A stretch of DNA of 64,000 nt from Helichrysum umbraculigerum (GCA_949592205.1 CATIUR010000005.1:130901277-130965276), one strand, 5' to 3'. Shown: positions 36,308 through 47,276, numbered from the stretch's first letter. The notes: generated by a model not told the origin, from the sequence alone. Numbers and translations are program-made.

Positions 36308-38651
36308 TGTAACAACCGGCAAATTAGGACTAGAATTAGTGCCTAATTCTTTGTTAATACGTGTAATTAGTTCCGTGTTAGGCTAATTTATGTATCGAAT
36401 TATATATATTGTTGAATATATACGAAAATGCGATTTGGTTAAATCGTACGCAATTTAAATCGGATGTATTTCGATTCTATTTAATATGGACGTTGGTGAC
36501 AAATTTTATTAAATAACGTTGTTATGTCAAAAATATTATTATAATAATATTTCGTATTTATTCGTATCGTACGATCAGAAAGTTACACAATTTAAAATGT
36601 AAAACGCGCAAACTAAATAAACCAACTTACATTTATAACTCAAACGTAAACTTAATTATAAAATAATTAAATAAAATATCACGTAATAATTTGTATTTAA
36701 AATGTACCAGTTAATATTTAAAATAATTATTTAACGTATAAACGACGGAGCGAACGAACACCACACGGAGCGCGGGGCGAAAACTGAAAAGTGGGGATAA
36801 AACCCCCACCTCCCACTTTCTTTCCTCATTTTCATCTATCTCTTTCTCTCTCTTACTCTCTTTCTTCCTTTCTCTCTAAATCACCACCACCTCCACAATC
36901 TCTCAAAAACGCAAAATACTACCGCCAAACGACCTCGGATTTCAAAGCTCTTTTAGGAGAAAACGTTCACCACTTCGCGATCTACAATCCTATCTTTTCG
37001 GAATTTCTTTTCGGCAAATTGTAAGTTTCCGACAAAACTCCGAAAACTCTCGTTTTTAAGTATTATCACTTGTTTGTTGTTTGTATACACTTAAAATGTC
37101 CATATATGGGTTGGGTAAAAGTTTTGGACCGAACGGGAACCGAAAAACTCGTTTTCGACAAAAATTCCGGCCATCAGACCGCTACGTCGCACCTGGCCAG
37201 GGGCCTCTGCGACGTCGCGGCCTACGTCGCACAAAAAACCCAACGTCGCACTAGCGACGCAGCTCCTTACGTCGCATTAATTTGCGGACGTCGCACGTAG
37301 CGACGTAGACTTTAACGTCGCAAACCGAAGCAACGTCGCATTAGCGACGTCGCCCCCTACGTCGCATTGATTTGCGAAGGTCGCATCATGCGACGTACCT
37401 GCCTACGTCGCACCTTACGTCGCTTGCAACGTCGCATGCTACGTCGCACAAACCAGAACCTTGAAAACTCACATTTTCACTAAGTGTCGAACTTTTACAA
37501 CCTCAAATCCTTATACGATACGACTTATAAAACACTTTGGGACACTTTTGTAAGTGCAAAACATCAATAATTTGATAATGATACTTAAAGTTTATTATTC
37601 CAAACTCGTCACCAGCGGGTCGTACATTTTTATACAAACGATAACAAACCAACATTCGGACACATTGGGTTGTATGAACAACTAGCCTAGATGATCTTGC
37701 GAGACATCTACTTACTTAACGTTACGTGTTTAGGCATTTGGAGGTTACGGGTTCGGAGAACCAACTGTCGATACTACTTACTCGTTTATTGATATAAACG
37801 CACTTGCAAAGACTCAGGTGAGTCTTACGGCCCCACTTTTACTGTTTTATCTTATTGGGGGAGATACATGCTACTTATTTTTCCTGAACACAAGTACTAA
37901 ACTGATTTCTATACCCAACGGAATTGCATGAGTTAATTACTATTTACTGAAGTCTCTCCATCATATATCGTTAGTTATGGACTTAAGCGCGAACAGTAGT
38001 TAATGGATCCATTAGGGAAATGACCCTCCCCGCCCGGGGTAGTAGCGCTACCACGAACCGTTATGTATAAACGGGCGACTATTATTTCGTTACTTATGCT
38101 TGCTCAATTTCGAGCATGTCACGGGAGCAACTGATTATTTACGGGTTAAGCTTCGATTATGAGCCTCATGGCAACGGTATAACTTGATTACTTTACTTTT
38201 GCGAGATTTGCAAATACTTGATATACGCCTACGGGCACTACTGATGAAATCTTGTGTTCAAACTGATTATTTACTGATAAACCTGTGAGATTCACCAACC
38301 TTTTGGTTGACCCTTTTTAGCATGTATTCTCAGGTACACTTACGGAGTAGGATCACTCCAGGATTACTAGCTAGAGTCGCATGATTTCCAAACTGCATTT
38401 AACGGAGATTCTTTGGCATTATCTTTTGTAACTATGGTTATGTAATAGAATCTCCCGCCACATACGCGGACTCTAGGCTTACATATTTTTGGTAAAGAAA
38501 ACTATATGTTTTCAAACGATTTAGTTATGAAATGTAATTATTTTACAAAACGTCTCATTTAGAGGTCGTTTGCTGTATATCTTGTGCTTTGTATATTGAT
38601 TAGTAACACCCAAGTATGCTTCCGCAAATCACTAAATTTGGGGGTGTTACA
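36308..38651 (+). repeat. Element 1 5' LTR
   Basis: TGTAACAACCGG ... GGGGGTGTTACA, 2344 bp. It has a pyrimidine-rich putative start region at 36836-36900 (CTCTCTCTTACTCTC) preceded by GATAAAAC, and the ACGTCGCA array about 300 bp downstream of that. Two small ORFs (36791-37024, 37070-37300) are repeated in the 3' LTR and are not genes. Confidence 0.95.
37185..37462. repeat. ACGTCGCA dyad array in 5' LTR
   Basis: About 14 ACGTCGC words plus several GCGACGT words in about 280 bp, irregularly spaced and very CpG-rich. It starts right after the anchor AATTCCGG...CAGACC. The same array is at 45420-45697 in the 3' LTR. Confidence 0.92.
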
Positions 38652-38654
38652 GAT

Positions 38655-38666
38655 TGGTATCAGAGC
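38655..38666 (+). promoter_or_regulatory. Primer-binding site, initiator tRNA-Met
   Basis: TGGTATCAGAGC three bases after the 5' LTR end. This is the standard minus-strand primer site of plant Ty3/Gypsy chromoviruses. Confidence 0.93.
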
Positions 38667-39243
38667 CTAAGGTTATAGTGAACTAGGTTGCATTTAGTGG
38701 GCCTAGACTATGACCATTAGGCAGTATTTCCTTATTAGGCATGATTGGTTCAGAAATTACATCATACGACTTTAATTTAACATAGCCTGATCAACTATGT
38801 ACAATTAAGGAAAGATGATGTGAGGTCTGAAATGGTTATGTCGAACAGGAATGCGTTAGTAGACTCTGACCACGAGGGAACCGAGACTCTTACTTGTTAT
38901 GTGCTAGACATACGCTAGGCTATTATGTGATATACGAGTATATACATACATAGGCCTTACTCACTAACTATACTACTAGGCTATTATATATTGAATATAT
39001 ATGAATAGGCCTCGCACGTAAACACACTCGCTATAGAGATAGCCGACGTTTCTCTGGTGACACTTACGAATTTCTCTCAGCGGTTTGCACCGACCATGAC
39101 AGACTTGATTACCGTCACACCACCTTGTGGCGCACTCTAATGATTTTATGAAAATCACATCTAACACCCGGAAGCAACGTACTTCCAAGGACTAAAACCC
39201 TCTCTCTGTCATTTCTATAGAACTCAAAGACGCGAATTCCCAA

Positions 39244-39720
39244 ATGGACGACTACATGTCTGATAGTGACCAAGTCCACGAGGAACAAATCCAGTACACG
39301 TATCTCGATGAGGACATCGTACCAGAAGAAGAAATCATGCTGGAGGGAAACGAAAATCAGAATTTCGAAATGACTGGCATCGACATAGAAGAATATGAAA
39401 GAGTGCGAGATCAGGCCGTGGGACTAGACGGCCGAAATTGGGCACTTAAGCGTAAGTGCATAGACTATGAACAAAGATTGAGAATCTCAAACCGATCTGT
39501 CCCTACACGAATCAAAGATAAGATCCGTTACTGGAAGAAAGTGGCCACCAACCTAACCCGTAGGACCAAAACATGGATCAAACGTTTGGGCAGGAAGTCA
39601 ACGGAGGAGACTAGGTACCGCTCCACGACTCAAAGATACAGGGACATGCTTGAGGCACGCTACCACCCACACGACCTGAACCTGGAGCCGGAAGACGAAT
39701 CCGAAGGCCAGGAACCCTAA
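39244..39720 (+). CDS. Extra ORF upstream of gag in element 1
   Basis: 158 codons between the primer site and gag-pol, on the sense strand. The start ATG at 39244 lies 14 bp after AAAGACGCGAATTC. Charge is strongly segregated: an acidic N-terminus (residues ~1-55, rich in Asp/Glu), a probable helical middle (EYERVRDQAVGL, LKRKCIDYEQRL), a basic tract at ~95-130 (KIRYWKKVATNLTRRTKTW, IKRLGRKS) and an acidic tail (EPEDESEGQEP). No Cys/His finger, protease or RT motif. Not recognised. Position and charge pattern are compatible with a nucleic-acid-binding accessory protein, but this is inference. Plant Tekay elements are usually described with gag-pol only. Confidence 0.6.
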   Translation: MDDYMSDSDQVHEEQIQYTYLDEDIVPEEEIMLEGNENQNFEMTGIDIEEYERVRDQAVGLDGRNWALKRKCIDYEQRLRISNRSVPTRIKDKIRYWKKVATNLTRRTKTWIKRLGRKSTEETRYRSTTQRYRDMLEARYHPHDLNLEPEDESEGQEP

Positions 39721-40083
39721 CTAAGAATGAACCAACCGACTAGCAGAAACTGTGGACCGCCTTGTCACGCTAATGGAACCAATTAATCTACATTAAGATT
39801 AGTGTAGTTTTTGTCTTGTAATCTATCTCGTAATCTAGGGACTATCTAGCACTACTCTATAAACTAGTCGGATGTAACCATTCCCGACACCTTTTGTAAT
39901 ATCTCTGTAAGATGTAACTTTTGAACTCACTTTATCTATCAGATATCCTTTGTTATCTCAACTCACATTAATTGTCATTTTCCATGTTGATGTTATGTAT
40001 TACTGCTTTTATACATGTACATCTGTGACAATTACCAGCTCATACAAAATCTCATGTATCTTCATTTCTTTTATTGAAGAATC

Positions 40084-43000
40084 ATGCCGCCAAAGACACG
40101 ACCGTACACCGATGCCCAGATTACCTCCCTTATAACCCAGGCTGTTACTGAAGCCTTGGCTCGGAATACTCCACCAAATTCCTCGAGAAACAGCGATGCC
40201 GCTGAAACCACTGCTGCTAAACCTTGTTCTTACAAGGACTTCCAGAACTGCAAACCTCTAAACTTTGCAGTTACCGAGGGAGCAATCGGTCTGATACGAT
40301 GGATAGAGAAAGTTGAATCGGTATTTCTTATCTGCAACTGTGCGGAGGGGGACAAAGTCAAGTTCTCTGTTAGTACTTTTACTGACACCGCACTCACGTG
40401 GTGGAACACCTATGCCCAAACTGTGGGCGTTGCCGATGCTTACAAACTCCCGTGGGAGGAGTTGAAGGAGATGTTAAGGGGTGAGTATTGCCCCAGGGAT
40501 GAACTGAAACAACTGGAGCTGGAATTCTGGAACCATAAGATGCAAGGTAATGATATCACCGGTTACACCAACCGTTTCCACCAGCTGGCACTTCTGTGCC
40601 CAACCATGGTCGATCCCGAGTACAAGAGGATCGAGAAATACATTGATGGACTGCCCGAGAAACTCCAGGACCTGGTGACTTCATCCAAACCAGGTACTAT
40701 CCAGAACGCCATCCGTATGGCCCACGAACTCACGGCAAACGCTGTCCGCCGTAACACAACCTCAGCCCCACCTACAAACAACAAACGAAAGTGGGAAGGA
40801 AACCCCAACTCATCCAACCAAATCACCAACCGAAAGCCTGAGCCCCTTAGGGCTTATTCATCTGGCACTTCTGAAAGGAAAGGGTACGTTGGAAGCAGGC
40901 CCTACTGTCCCAAATGCAATCGTCACCACGACGGTTCCTGCCCTTGCACAAACTGCAAACGCTTTGGGCATCTGGCCAAGGATTGTCGAAACACCAGTGC
41001 CCCGAAGACTTGTTATGGGTGTGGAAGTCCTGGGCATTTTCAGAATAATTGCCCTAAGCAGAGAAACAACAACAACAACAACAACAACAGCAACAAACGG
41101 AACAACAACCCAGCTCGTAGCAGAGCATTTGTCATCAAAGCTGGGGAAGCTAGGGAAGACCCGAATGTTGTAACGGGTACGTTTCTTCTCAACGATCTTA
41201 CTGCTTCAGTATTATTTGATACCGGTGCTGATAAAAGTTTCATATCTGATGAGTTTTGCCCACTACTTAATATCACCCCCTCGGCCTTAGATGTTAAGTA
41301 CACTGTAGAACTCGCAAATGGTAAACTCATAGAAACCAGTAGTGTGATACCTAATTGCACTTTAAACCTCGCAAACGAAACCTTCTCAATCGATTTAATG
41401 CCTGTTGAACTAGGAAGTTTTGATGTCATCGTGGGTATGGACTGGTTGTCCAAGCACCGGGCCGAAATTGTTTGCCATGATAAAATCGTCCGAATTCCTC
41501 TCGCCGCCGGTAGTACCTTGATCATACAGGGGGAGACCGGTGGGTCGAGACTAAACTTAATCTCCTGTTTAAAAACCCGAAAGTTTCTGAGAAAGGGTTA
41601 CCCAGCAATACTCGCGCACATCACAGAGAAAAAGTCGGAGGAGAAGCGATTTGAAGATGTGCCAATCGTTAGAGACTTTCCCGAAGTCTTTCCAGAAGAA
41701 CTACCTGGTTTACCTCCACTTAGACAGGTTGAGTTCTCGATTGATCTCATGCCGGGTGCCGCACCGGTGGCCCGAGCACCGTATCGCCTAGCTCCATCTG
41801 AACTTCAGGAGTTGTCCACGCAGTTACAGGAACTCCTGGATAGAGGATTCATCAGACCGAGTTCTTCACCTTGGGGAGCTCCAGTCTTGTTTGTTAAAAA
41901 GAAAGACGGTTCATTTCGAATGTGTATTGACTACCGAGAGTTGAACAAACTAACCGTCAAGAACCGATACCCACTTCCTCGAATCGATGATCTGTTCGAT
42001 CAACTCCAAGGATCAAGCTGTTATTCAAAAATAGATCTTCGATCAGGTTATCATCAGTTGCGTGTTCACGATGCTGACATCCCAAAAACCGCATTCAGAA
42101 CCCGTTACGGGCACTACGAATTTCAAGTAATGCCCTTTGGCCTAACCAACGCACCAGCTGTATTCATGGACCTTATGAATCGGGTGTGCAAACCATACCT
42201 CGACAAGTTTGTCATTGTTTTTATCGATGACATCCTTATCTATTCGAGAAACGAACAAGAACACGCACAACACCTCAGAACCATCCTAGAACTACTTAGA
42301 CACGAGGAGCTTTACGCCAAATTCTCTAAGTGTGAGTTCTGGATAAAAACCGTTCAATTCCTTGGACACGTGATTGATAGTCAGGGAATTCATGTGGATC
42401 CATCAAAGATCGAGGCCATCAAGAACTGGCAAGCGCCAACCACCCCAACCGAGGTACGCCAATTCTTGGGATTGGCCGGTTATTACCGTCGGTTCATTGA
42501 AAACTTCTCGAAAATAGCCATACCACTCACGACACTGACTCAAAAGGATAAAAAGTTCGACTGGACTGATAAACAAGAGTCAGCATTTCAGCTGTTGAAG
42601 CTCAAGCTTTGCAGTGCACCCATTCTATCTCTACCCAAAGGCACCGATGACTTCGTGGTATACTGTGATGCTTCTCACCAAGGTCTCGGTTGCGTGCTGA
42701 TGCAACGAGACAAGGTCATTGCTTACGCCTCCCGACAACTTAAAGTTCACGAGAAAAACTACACAACTCACGACCTCGAGCTAGGGGCCGTGGTATTCGC
42801 CTTAAAAATCTGGAGACATTATCTTTATGGTACCCGCAGCACTGTATTCACCGACCACAAAAGTCTCCAACACATTTTCAACCAGAAAGATCTTAACATG
42901 AGACAACGTAGATGGGTTGAATTACTTACTGATTACGACTGTGAAATCAAATATCATCCGGGCAAAGCAAACGTGGTCGCTGATGCTCTCAGTCGTAAGG

Positions 43001-43935
43001 AACGAACAAAACCACTCCGAGTCCGGGCACTCAGTATTACCATTCATAACAATCTCACCACCCAAATACATCTTGCCCAACTCGAAGCCCTGAAACCCGA
43101 TAACTTCAATAATGAGGCCTTGCGAGGCATGGATAAACAATTCGAAATCAGACCCAACGGAGTTAGGTATTTCTCTAACCGAATCTGGTTGCCTAATTTC
43201 GGAAACCTTCGGGACTTGGTGATGGATGAAGCTCACAAGTCCAAGTATTCCATCCACCCGGGATCCGACAAAATGTATCACGGCATCAAGGAGTTTTACT
43301 GGTGGCCGAACATGAAAGTTGACATTGCCTTGTACGTCAGCAAATGCTTAACTTGTTCCAAGGTCAAGGCCGAGCACCAAAGACCTTCCGGATTGCTCCA
43401 ACAACCTGAAATTCCTCAATGGAAATGGGAGCAAATTGCCATGGATTTCATAACCAAACTACCTAAATCGGCGAGCGGTTGCGATACCATTTGGGTGATC
43501 GTCGATCGGCTCACCAAATCGGCTCATTTCTTGGCAATCAGAGAAACCGACAAAATGGAACGCCTTACACAAATCTACATCAAGGAAATCATTTGCCAAC
43601 ATGGTGTCCCTATCTCGATTATCTCTGACAGGGATGCTCGATTCACATCTCGCTTCTGGCAATCACTCCAAAAATCACTGGGTACCCGTCTCGATATGAG
43701 TACCGCGTACCATCCTCAGACCGATGGCCAGAGCGAACGAACTATTCAGACACTGGAAGACATGCTACGAGCCTGCGTAGTTGATTCCGGTACCAATTGG
43801 GAAAGACATCTACCGTTGTGCGAATTCTCGTATAACAACAGCTATCACGCCAGCATAAAGGATGCACCTTTTGAGGCACTGTACGGTCGTAAGTGCCGAT
43901 CACCGATCTGTTGGACTGAAGTGGGAGATAGTTAA
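40084..43935 (+). CDS. Element 1 gag-pol polyprotein, ends at premature stop
   Basis: 1283 codons, a single frame for gag and pol. Domains by approximate residue: gag capsid ~50-215; a CPKCNRHHDGSC segment, then two CCHC zinc knuckles (CTNCKRFGHLAKDC ~288, CYGCGSPGHFQNNC ~310) and a poly-Asn run encoded by AAC repeats; aspartic protease LFDTGADKSFIS ~377; reverse transcriptase with FIDDILIYS ~712; RNase H from VVYCDASHQGLG ~858 to TDHKSLQHIF ~923; integrase zinc finger (HPGSDKMYHGI ... CLTCSKVK ~1055-1095) and DDE core (MDFITKLP ~1120, ISDRDARF ~1181, Glu in SERTIQTLEDML ~1217). It stops at TAA 43933-43935, where element 2 has a glutamine codon in the same context (WTEVGDSQLTG). Everything upstream looks intact. 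Confidence 0.95.
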   Translation: MPPKTRPYTDAQITSLITQAVTEALARNTPPNSSRNSDAAETTAAKPCSYKDFQNCKPLNFAVTEGAIGLIRWIEKVESVFLICNCAEGDKVKFSVSTFTDTALTWWNTYAQTVGVADAYKLPWEELKEMLRGEYCPRDELKQLELEFWNHKMQGNDITGYTNRFHQLALLCPTMVDPEYKRIEKYIDGLPEKLQDLVTSSKPGTIQNAIRMAHELTANAVRRNTTSAPPTNNKRKWEGNPNSSNQITNRKPEPLRAYSSGTSERKGYVGSRPYCPKCNRHHDGSCPCTNCKRFGHLAKDCRNTSAPKTCYGCGSPGHFQNNCPKQRNNNNNNNNSNKRNNNPARSRAFVIKAGEAREDPNVVTGTFLLNDLTASVLFDTGADKSFISDEFCPLLNITPSALDVKYTVELANGKLIETSSVIPNCTLNLANETFSIDLMPVELGSFDVIVGMDWLSKHRAEIVCHDKIVRIPLAAGSTLIIQGETGGSRLNLISCLKTRKFLRKGYPAILAHITEKKSEEKRFEDVPIVRDFPEVFPEELPGLPPLRQVEFSIDLMPGAAPVARAPYRLAPSELQELSTQLQELLDRGFIRPSSSPWGAPVLFVKKKDGSFRMCIDYRELNKLTVKNRYPLPRIDDLFDQLQGSSCYSKIDLRSGYHQLRVHDADIPKTAFRTRYGHYEFQVMPFGLTNAPAVFMDLMNRVCKPYLDKFVIVFIDDILIYSRNEQEHAQHLRTILELLRHEELYAKFSKCEFWIKTVQFLGHVIDSQGIHVDPSKIEAIKNWQAPTTPTEVRQFLGLAGYYRRFIENFSKIAIPLTTLTQKDKKFDWTDKQESAFQLLKLKLCSAPILSLPKGTDDFVVYCDASHQGLGCVLMQRDKVIAYASRQLKVHEKNYTTHDLELGAVVFALKIWRHYLYGTRSTVFTDHKSLQHIFNQKDLNMRQRRWVELLTDYDCEIKYHPGKANVVADALSRKERTKPLRVRALSITIHNNLTTQIHLAQLEALKPDNFNNEALRGMDKQFEIRPNGVRYFSNRIWLPNFGNLRDLVMDEAHKSKYSIHPGSDKMYHGIKEFYWWPNMKVDIALYVSKCLTCSKVKAEHQRPSGLLQQPEIPQWKWEQIAMDFITKLPKSASGCDTIWVIVDRLTKSAHFLAIRETDKMERLTQIYIKEIICQHGVPISIISDRDARFTSRFWQSLQKSLGTRLDMSTAYHPQTDGQSERTIQTLEDMLRACVVDSGTNWERHLPLCEFSYNNSYHASIKDAPFEALYGRKCRSPICWTEVGDS

Positions 43936-44507
43936 CTCACTGGTCCTGAACTCATACATGAAACGACAGAGAAAATCGTTGAAATCCAAAACCGACTAAA
44001 AGCCGCACGTGATCGTCAGAAAAGCTATGCTGACGTGAGACGCAAGCCACTCGAGTTCCAAGTTGGGGATCGAGTACTCTTAAAAGTATCGCCTTGGAAA
44101 GGCGTAATCCGATTCGACAAACGCGGAAAATTAAACCCCAGGTACATTGGGCCTTTTGAGATTCTCGAGAAGATAGGTCTAGTGGCATATCGACTGCAGC
44201 TGCCCTCTGAACTCAGCAGCGTGCACCCTACTTTTCACATTTCTAACTTAAAGAAATGCCTGTCTGACGAGACACTCATTATACCCCTTGACGAGATCCG
44301 CATCGATGACAAACTACATTTCGTTGAGGAACCAGTCGAAATTATGGACCGTGAGGTCAAACAACTGAAACAGAGTCGTATTCCCATCGTCAAAGTCAGG
44401 TGGAATTCTAGACGCGGTCCAGAATTCACTTGGGAACGGGAAGACCAAATACGACTCAAGTATCCACACTTATTCACCGATTCTGCCCCTAACGCGACTT
44501 CGACTCA

Positions 44508-44524
44508 AATTTCGGGACGAAATT
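44508..44524 (+). promoter_or_regulatory. Hairpin before the polypurine tract (element 1)
   Basis: AATTTCG-GGA-CGAAATT, 7-bp arms and 3-nt loop, 6 bp before the polypurine region. The same structure with different arm bases occurs in elements 2 and 3. Confidence 0.75.
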
Positions 44525-44530
44525 CCTTTA

Positions 44531-44542
44531 ACAGGGGGAGAA
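44531..44542 (+). promoter_or_regulatory. Polypurine tract, element 1
   Basis: ACAGGGGGAGAA directly before the 3' LTR start TGTAACATCC. Expected plus-strand primer. Confidence 0.9.
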
Positions 44543-46887
44543 TGTAACATCCGGCAAATTAGGACTAGAATTAGTGCCTAATTCTTTGTTAATACGTGTA
44601 ATTAGTTCCGTGTTAGGCTAATTTATGTATCGAATTATATATATTGTTGAATATATACGAAAATGCGATTTGGTTAAATCGTACGCAATTTAAATCGGAT
44701 GTATTTCGATTCTATTTAATATGGACGTTGGTGACAAATTTTATTAAATAACGTTGTTATGTCAAAAATATTATTATAATAATATTTCGTATTTATTCGT
44801 ATCGTACGATCAGAAAGTTACACAATTTAAAATGTAAAACGCGCAAACTAAATAAACCAACTTACATTTATAACTCAAACGTAAACTTAATTATAAAATA
44901 ATTAAATAAAATATCACGTAATAATTTGTATTTAAAATGTACCAGTTAATATTTAAAATAATTATTTAACGTATAAACGACGGAGCGAACGAACACCACA
45001 CGGAGCGCGGGGCGAAAACATAAAAGTGGGGATAAAACCCCCACCTCCCACTTTCTTTCCTCATTTTCATCTATCTCTTTCTCTCTCTTACTCTCTTTCT
45101 TCCTTTCTCTCTAAATCACCACCACCTCCACAATCTCTCAAAAACGCAAAATACTACCGCCAAACGACCTCGGATTTCAAAGCTCTTTTAGAAGAAAACG
45201 TTCACCACTTCGCGATCTATAATCCTATCTTTTCGGAATTTCTTTTCGGCAAATTGTAAGTTTCCGACAAAACTCCGAAAACTCTCGTTTTTAAGTATTA
45301 TCACTTGTTTGTTGTTTGTATACACTTAAAATGTCCATATATGGGTTGGGTAAAAGTTTTGGACCGAACGGGAACCGAAAAACTCGTTTTCGACAAAAAT
45401 TCCGGCCATCAGACCGCTACGTCGCACCTGGCCAGGGGCCTCTGCGACGTCGCGGCCTACGTCGCACAAAAATCCCAACGTCGCACTAGCGACGCAGCTC
45501 CTTACGTCGCATTAATTTGCGGACGTCGCACGTAGCGACGTAGACTTTAACGTCGCAAACCGAAGCAACGTCGCATTAGCGACGTCGCCCCCTACGTCGC
45601 ATTGATTTGCGAAGGTCGCATCATGCGACGTACCTGCCTACGTCGCACCTTACGTCGCTTGCAACGTCGCATGCTACGTCGCACAAACCAGAACCTTGAA
45701 AACTCACATTTTCACTAAGTGTCGAACTTTTACAACCTCAAATCCTTATACGATACGACTTATAAAACACTTTGGGACACTTTTGTAAGTGCAAAACATC
45801 AATAATTTGATAATGATACTTAAAGTTTATTATTCCAAACTCGTCACCAACGGGTCGTACATTTTTATACAAACGATAACAAACCAACATTCGGACACAT
45901 TGGGTTGTATGAACAACTAGCCTAGATGATCTTGCGAGACATCTACTTACTTAACGTTACGTGTTTAGGCATTTGGAGGTTACGGGTTCGGAGAACCAAC
46001 TGTCGATACTACTTACTCGTTTATTGATATAAACGCACTTGCAAAGACTCAGGTGAGTCTTACGGCCCCACTTTTACTGTTTTATCTTATTGGGGGAGAT
46101 ACATGCTACTTATTTTTCCTGAACACAAGTACTAAACTGATTTCTATACCCAACGGAATTGCATGAGTTAATTACTATTTACTGAAGTCTCTCCATCATA
46201 TATCGTTAGTTATGGACTTAAGCGCGAACAGTAGTTAATGGATCCATTAGGGAAATGACCCTCCCCGCCCGGGGTAGTAGCGCTACCACGAACCGTTATG
46301 TATAAACGGGGCGACTATTATTTCGTTACTTATGCTTGCTCAATTTCGAGCATGTCACGGGAGCAACTGATTATTTACGGGTTAAGCTTCGATTATGAGC
46401 CTCATGGCAACGGTATAACTTGATTACTTTACTTTTGCGAGATTTGCAAATACTTGATATACGCCTACGGGCACTACTGATGAAATCTTGTGTTCAAACT
46501 GATTATTTACTGATAAACCTGTGAGATTCACCAACCTTTTGGTTGACCCTTTTTAGCATGTATTCTCAGGTACACTTACGGAGTAGGATCACTCCAGGAT
46601 TACTAGCTAGAGTCGCATGATTTCCAAACTGCATTTAACGGAGATTCTTTGGCATTATCTTTTGTAACTATGGTTATGTAATAGAATCTCCCGCCACATA
46701 CGCGGACTCTAGGCTTACATATTTTTGGTAAAGAAAACTATATGTTTTCAAACGATTTAGTTATGAAATGTAATTATTTTACAAAACGTCTCATTTAGAG
46801 GTCGTTTGCTGTATATCTTGTGCTTTGTATATTGATTAGTAACACCCAAGTATGCTTCCGCAAATCACTAAATTTGGGGGTGTTACA
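44543..46887 (+). repeat. Element 1 3' LTR
   Basis: 2345 bp, nearly identical to the 5' LTR. The visible differences are near the second codon-like position of the start (ACATCCGG), at 45019-45020, in the CTTTTAGAAG, CTATAATCC, AAATCCCAA and CACCAACGG contexts, and one extra G at about 46310. Confidence 0.95.
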
Positions 46888-47276
46888 GGATATCCGAAAT
46901 TTCAAATTCGGATTCGATTCGGATTCACAATCGAAACTAGAATAAACAATGATGCGTCACCAGCGGTCGGTAAGGATTTTACACTTGTCGTTGCACCGGC
47001 TACAGGCGACGGCGATCAGTGGGTGTTTTAAATTTGTAATTGCGGGGCCTAAGTTTTCCCTAACAATGCTAATCCTAAGGGTGAGCAAGTAGTAGGTATG
47101 ACCTAGAGTCGTTCTTCAAAACGACTGAATTGAAACTAAGGCATGGCAGATGAGGGCTTTCAAACTAGTGAAGGGTTTATAAAATAGTGGGGGAGTTTTG
47201 TTTTTTTTATTAACTAACTTAGGCAAGTAAATAAATAAAAGCGAAATTAAAATAAAAGATAAAGCAGATAAGATAA
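46888..47276. other. Continuation of interrupted repeat and short spacer
   Basis: GGATATCCG-type words to about 46935, then unique-looking DNA. No coding region of note. The short spacer ends at the LTR of element 2. The 76-codon minus ORF at 47116-47346 overlaps the LTR end and is not supported. Confidence 0.4.

Larger units (their letters stand above)
43936..44547 (+). pseudogene. Element 1 pol tail after the stop: chromodomain-like end
   Basis: The same frame reopens immediately after the nonsense codon (first Met at 44035) and runs to TAA at 44545-44547. It carries the integrase C-terminal GPF-like part (GDRVLLKVSPWKGVIRF, RYIGPFEILEKIG) and a chromodomain-like segment (IPIVKVRWNSRRGPEFTWE) thought to guide integration to chromatin in chromoviruses. 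The final codons run through the polypurine tract, and the stop is formed by the first bases of the 3' LTR. Confidence 0.85.
36308..46887 (+). mobile_element. Element 1: near-intact Tekay-type chromovirus
   Basis: A 10,580-bp Ty3/Gypsy element with LTRs at 36308-38651 and 44543-46887, primer site 38655-38666, polypurine tract 44531-44542, and perfect target duplication GGATA (36303-36307 and 46888-46892). By eye the LTRs differ by about 7 substitutions and one 1-bp indel over 2.34 kb, indicating a recent insertion. It carries an extra small ORF before gag-pol and a single nonsense codon in pol. Assigned to Tekay/Del from LTR size, Met primer, gag-pol in one frame and the C-terminal chromodomain-like segment. 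Confidence 0.95.

Noticed and set aside
36791..37300. Two small ORFs repeated at 45026-45535
   Set aside because: They lie in the duplicated LTR. The second one is the ACGTCGCA array read as protein, with no independent evidence of coding.
37185..37462. Possible CRISPR-like array of ACGTCGCA words
   Set aside because: Spacing is irregular, the words are 7-8 bp and the context is a plant LTR; no cas genes.
38655..38666. Possible tRNA fragment
   Set aside because: TGGTATCAGAGC next to the LTR is the primer-binding site, not a tRNA gene; no cloverleaf surrounds it.
41040..41525. 161-residue antisense ORF
   Set aside because: It is the shadow of the gag-protease coding strand of element 1; its poly-Leu end is the AAC repeat inverted.
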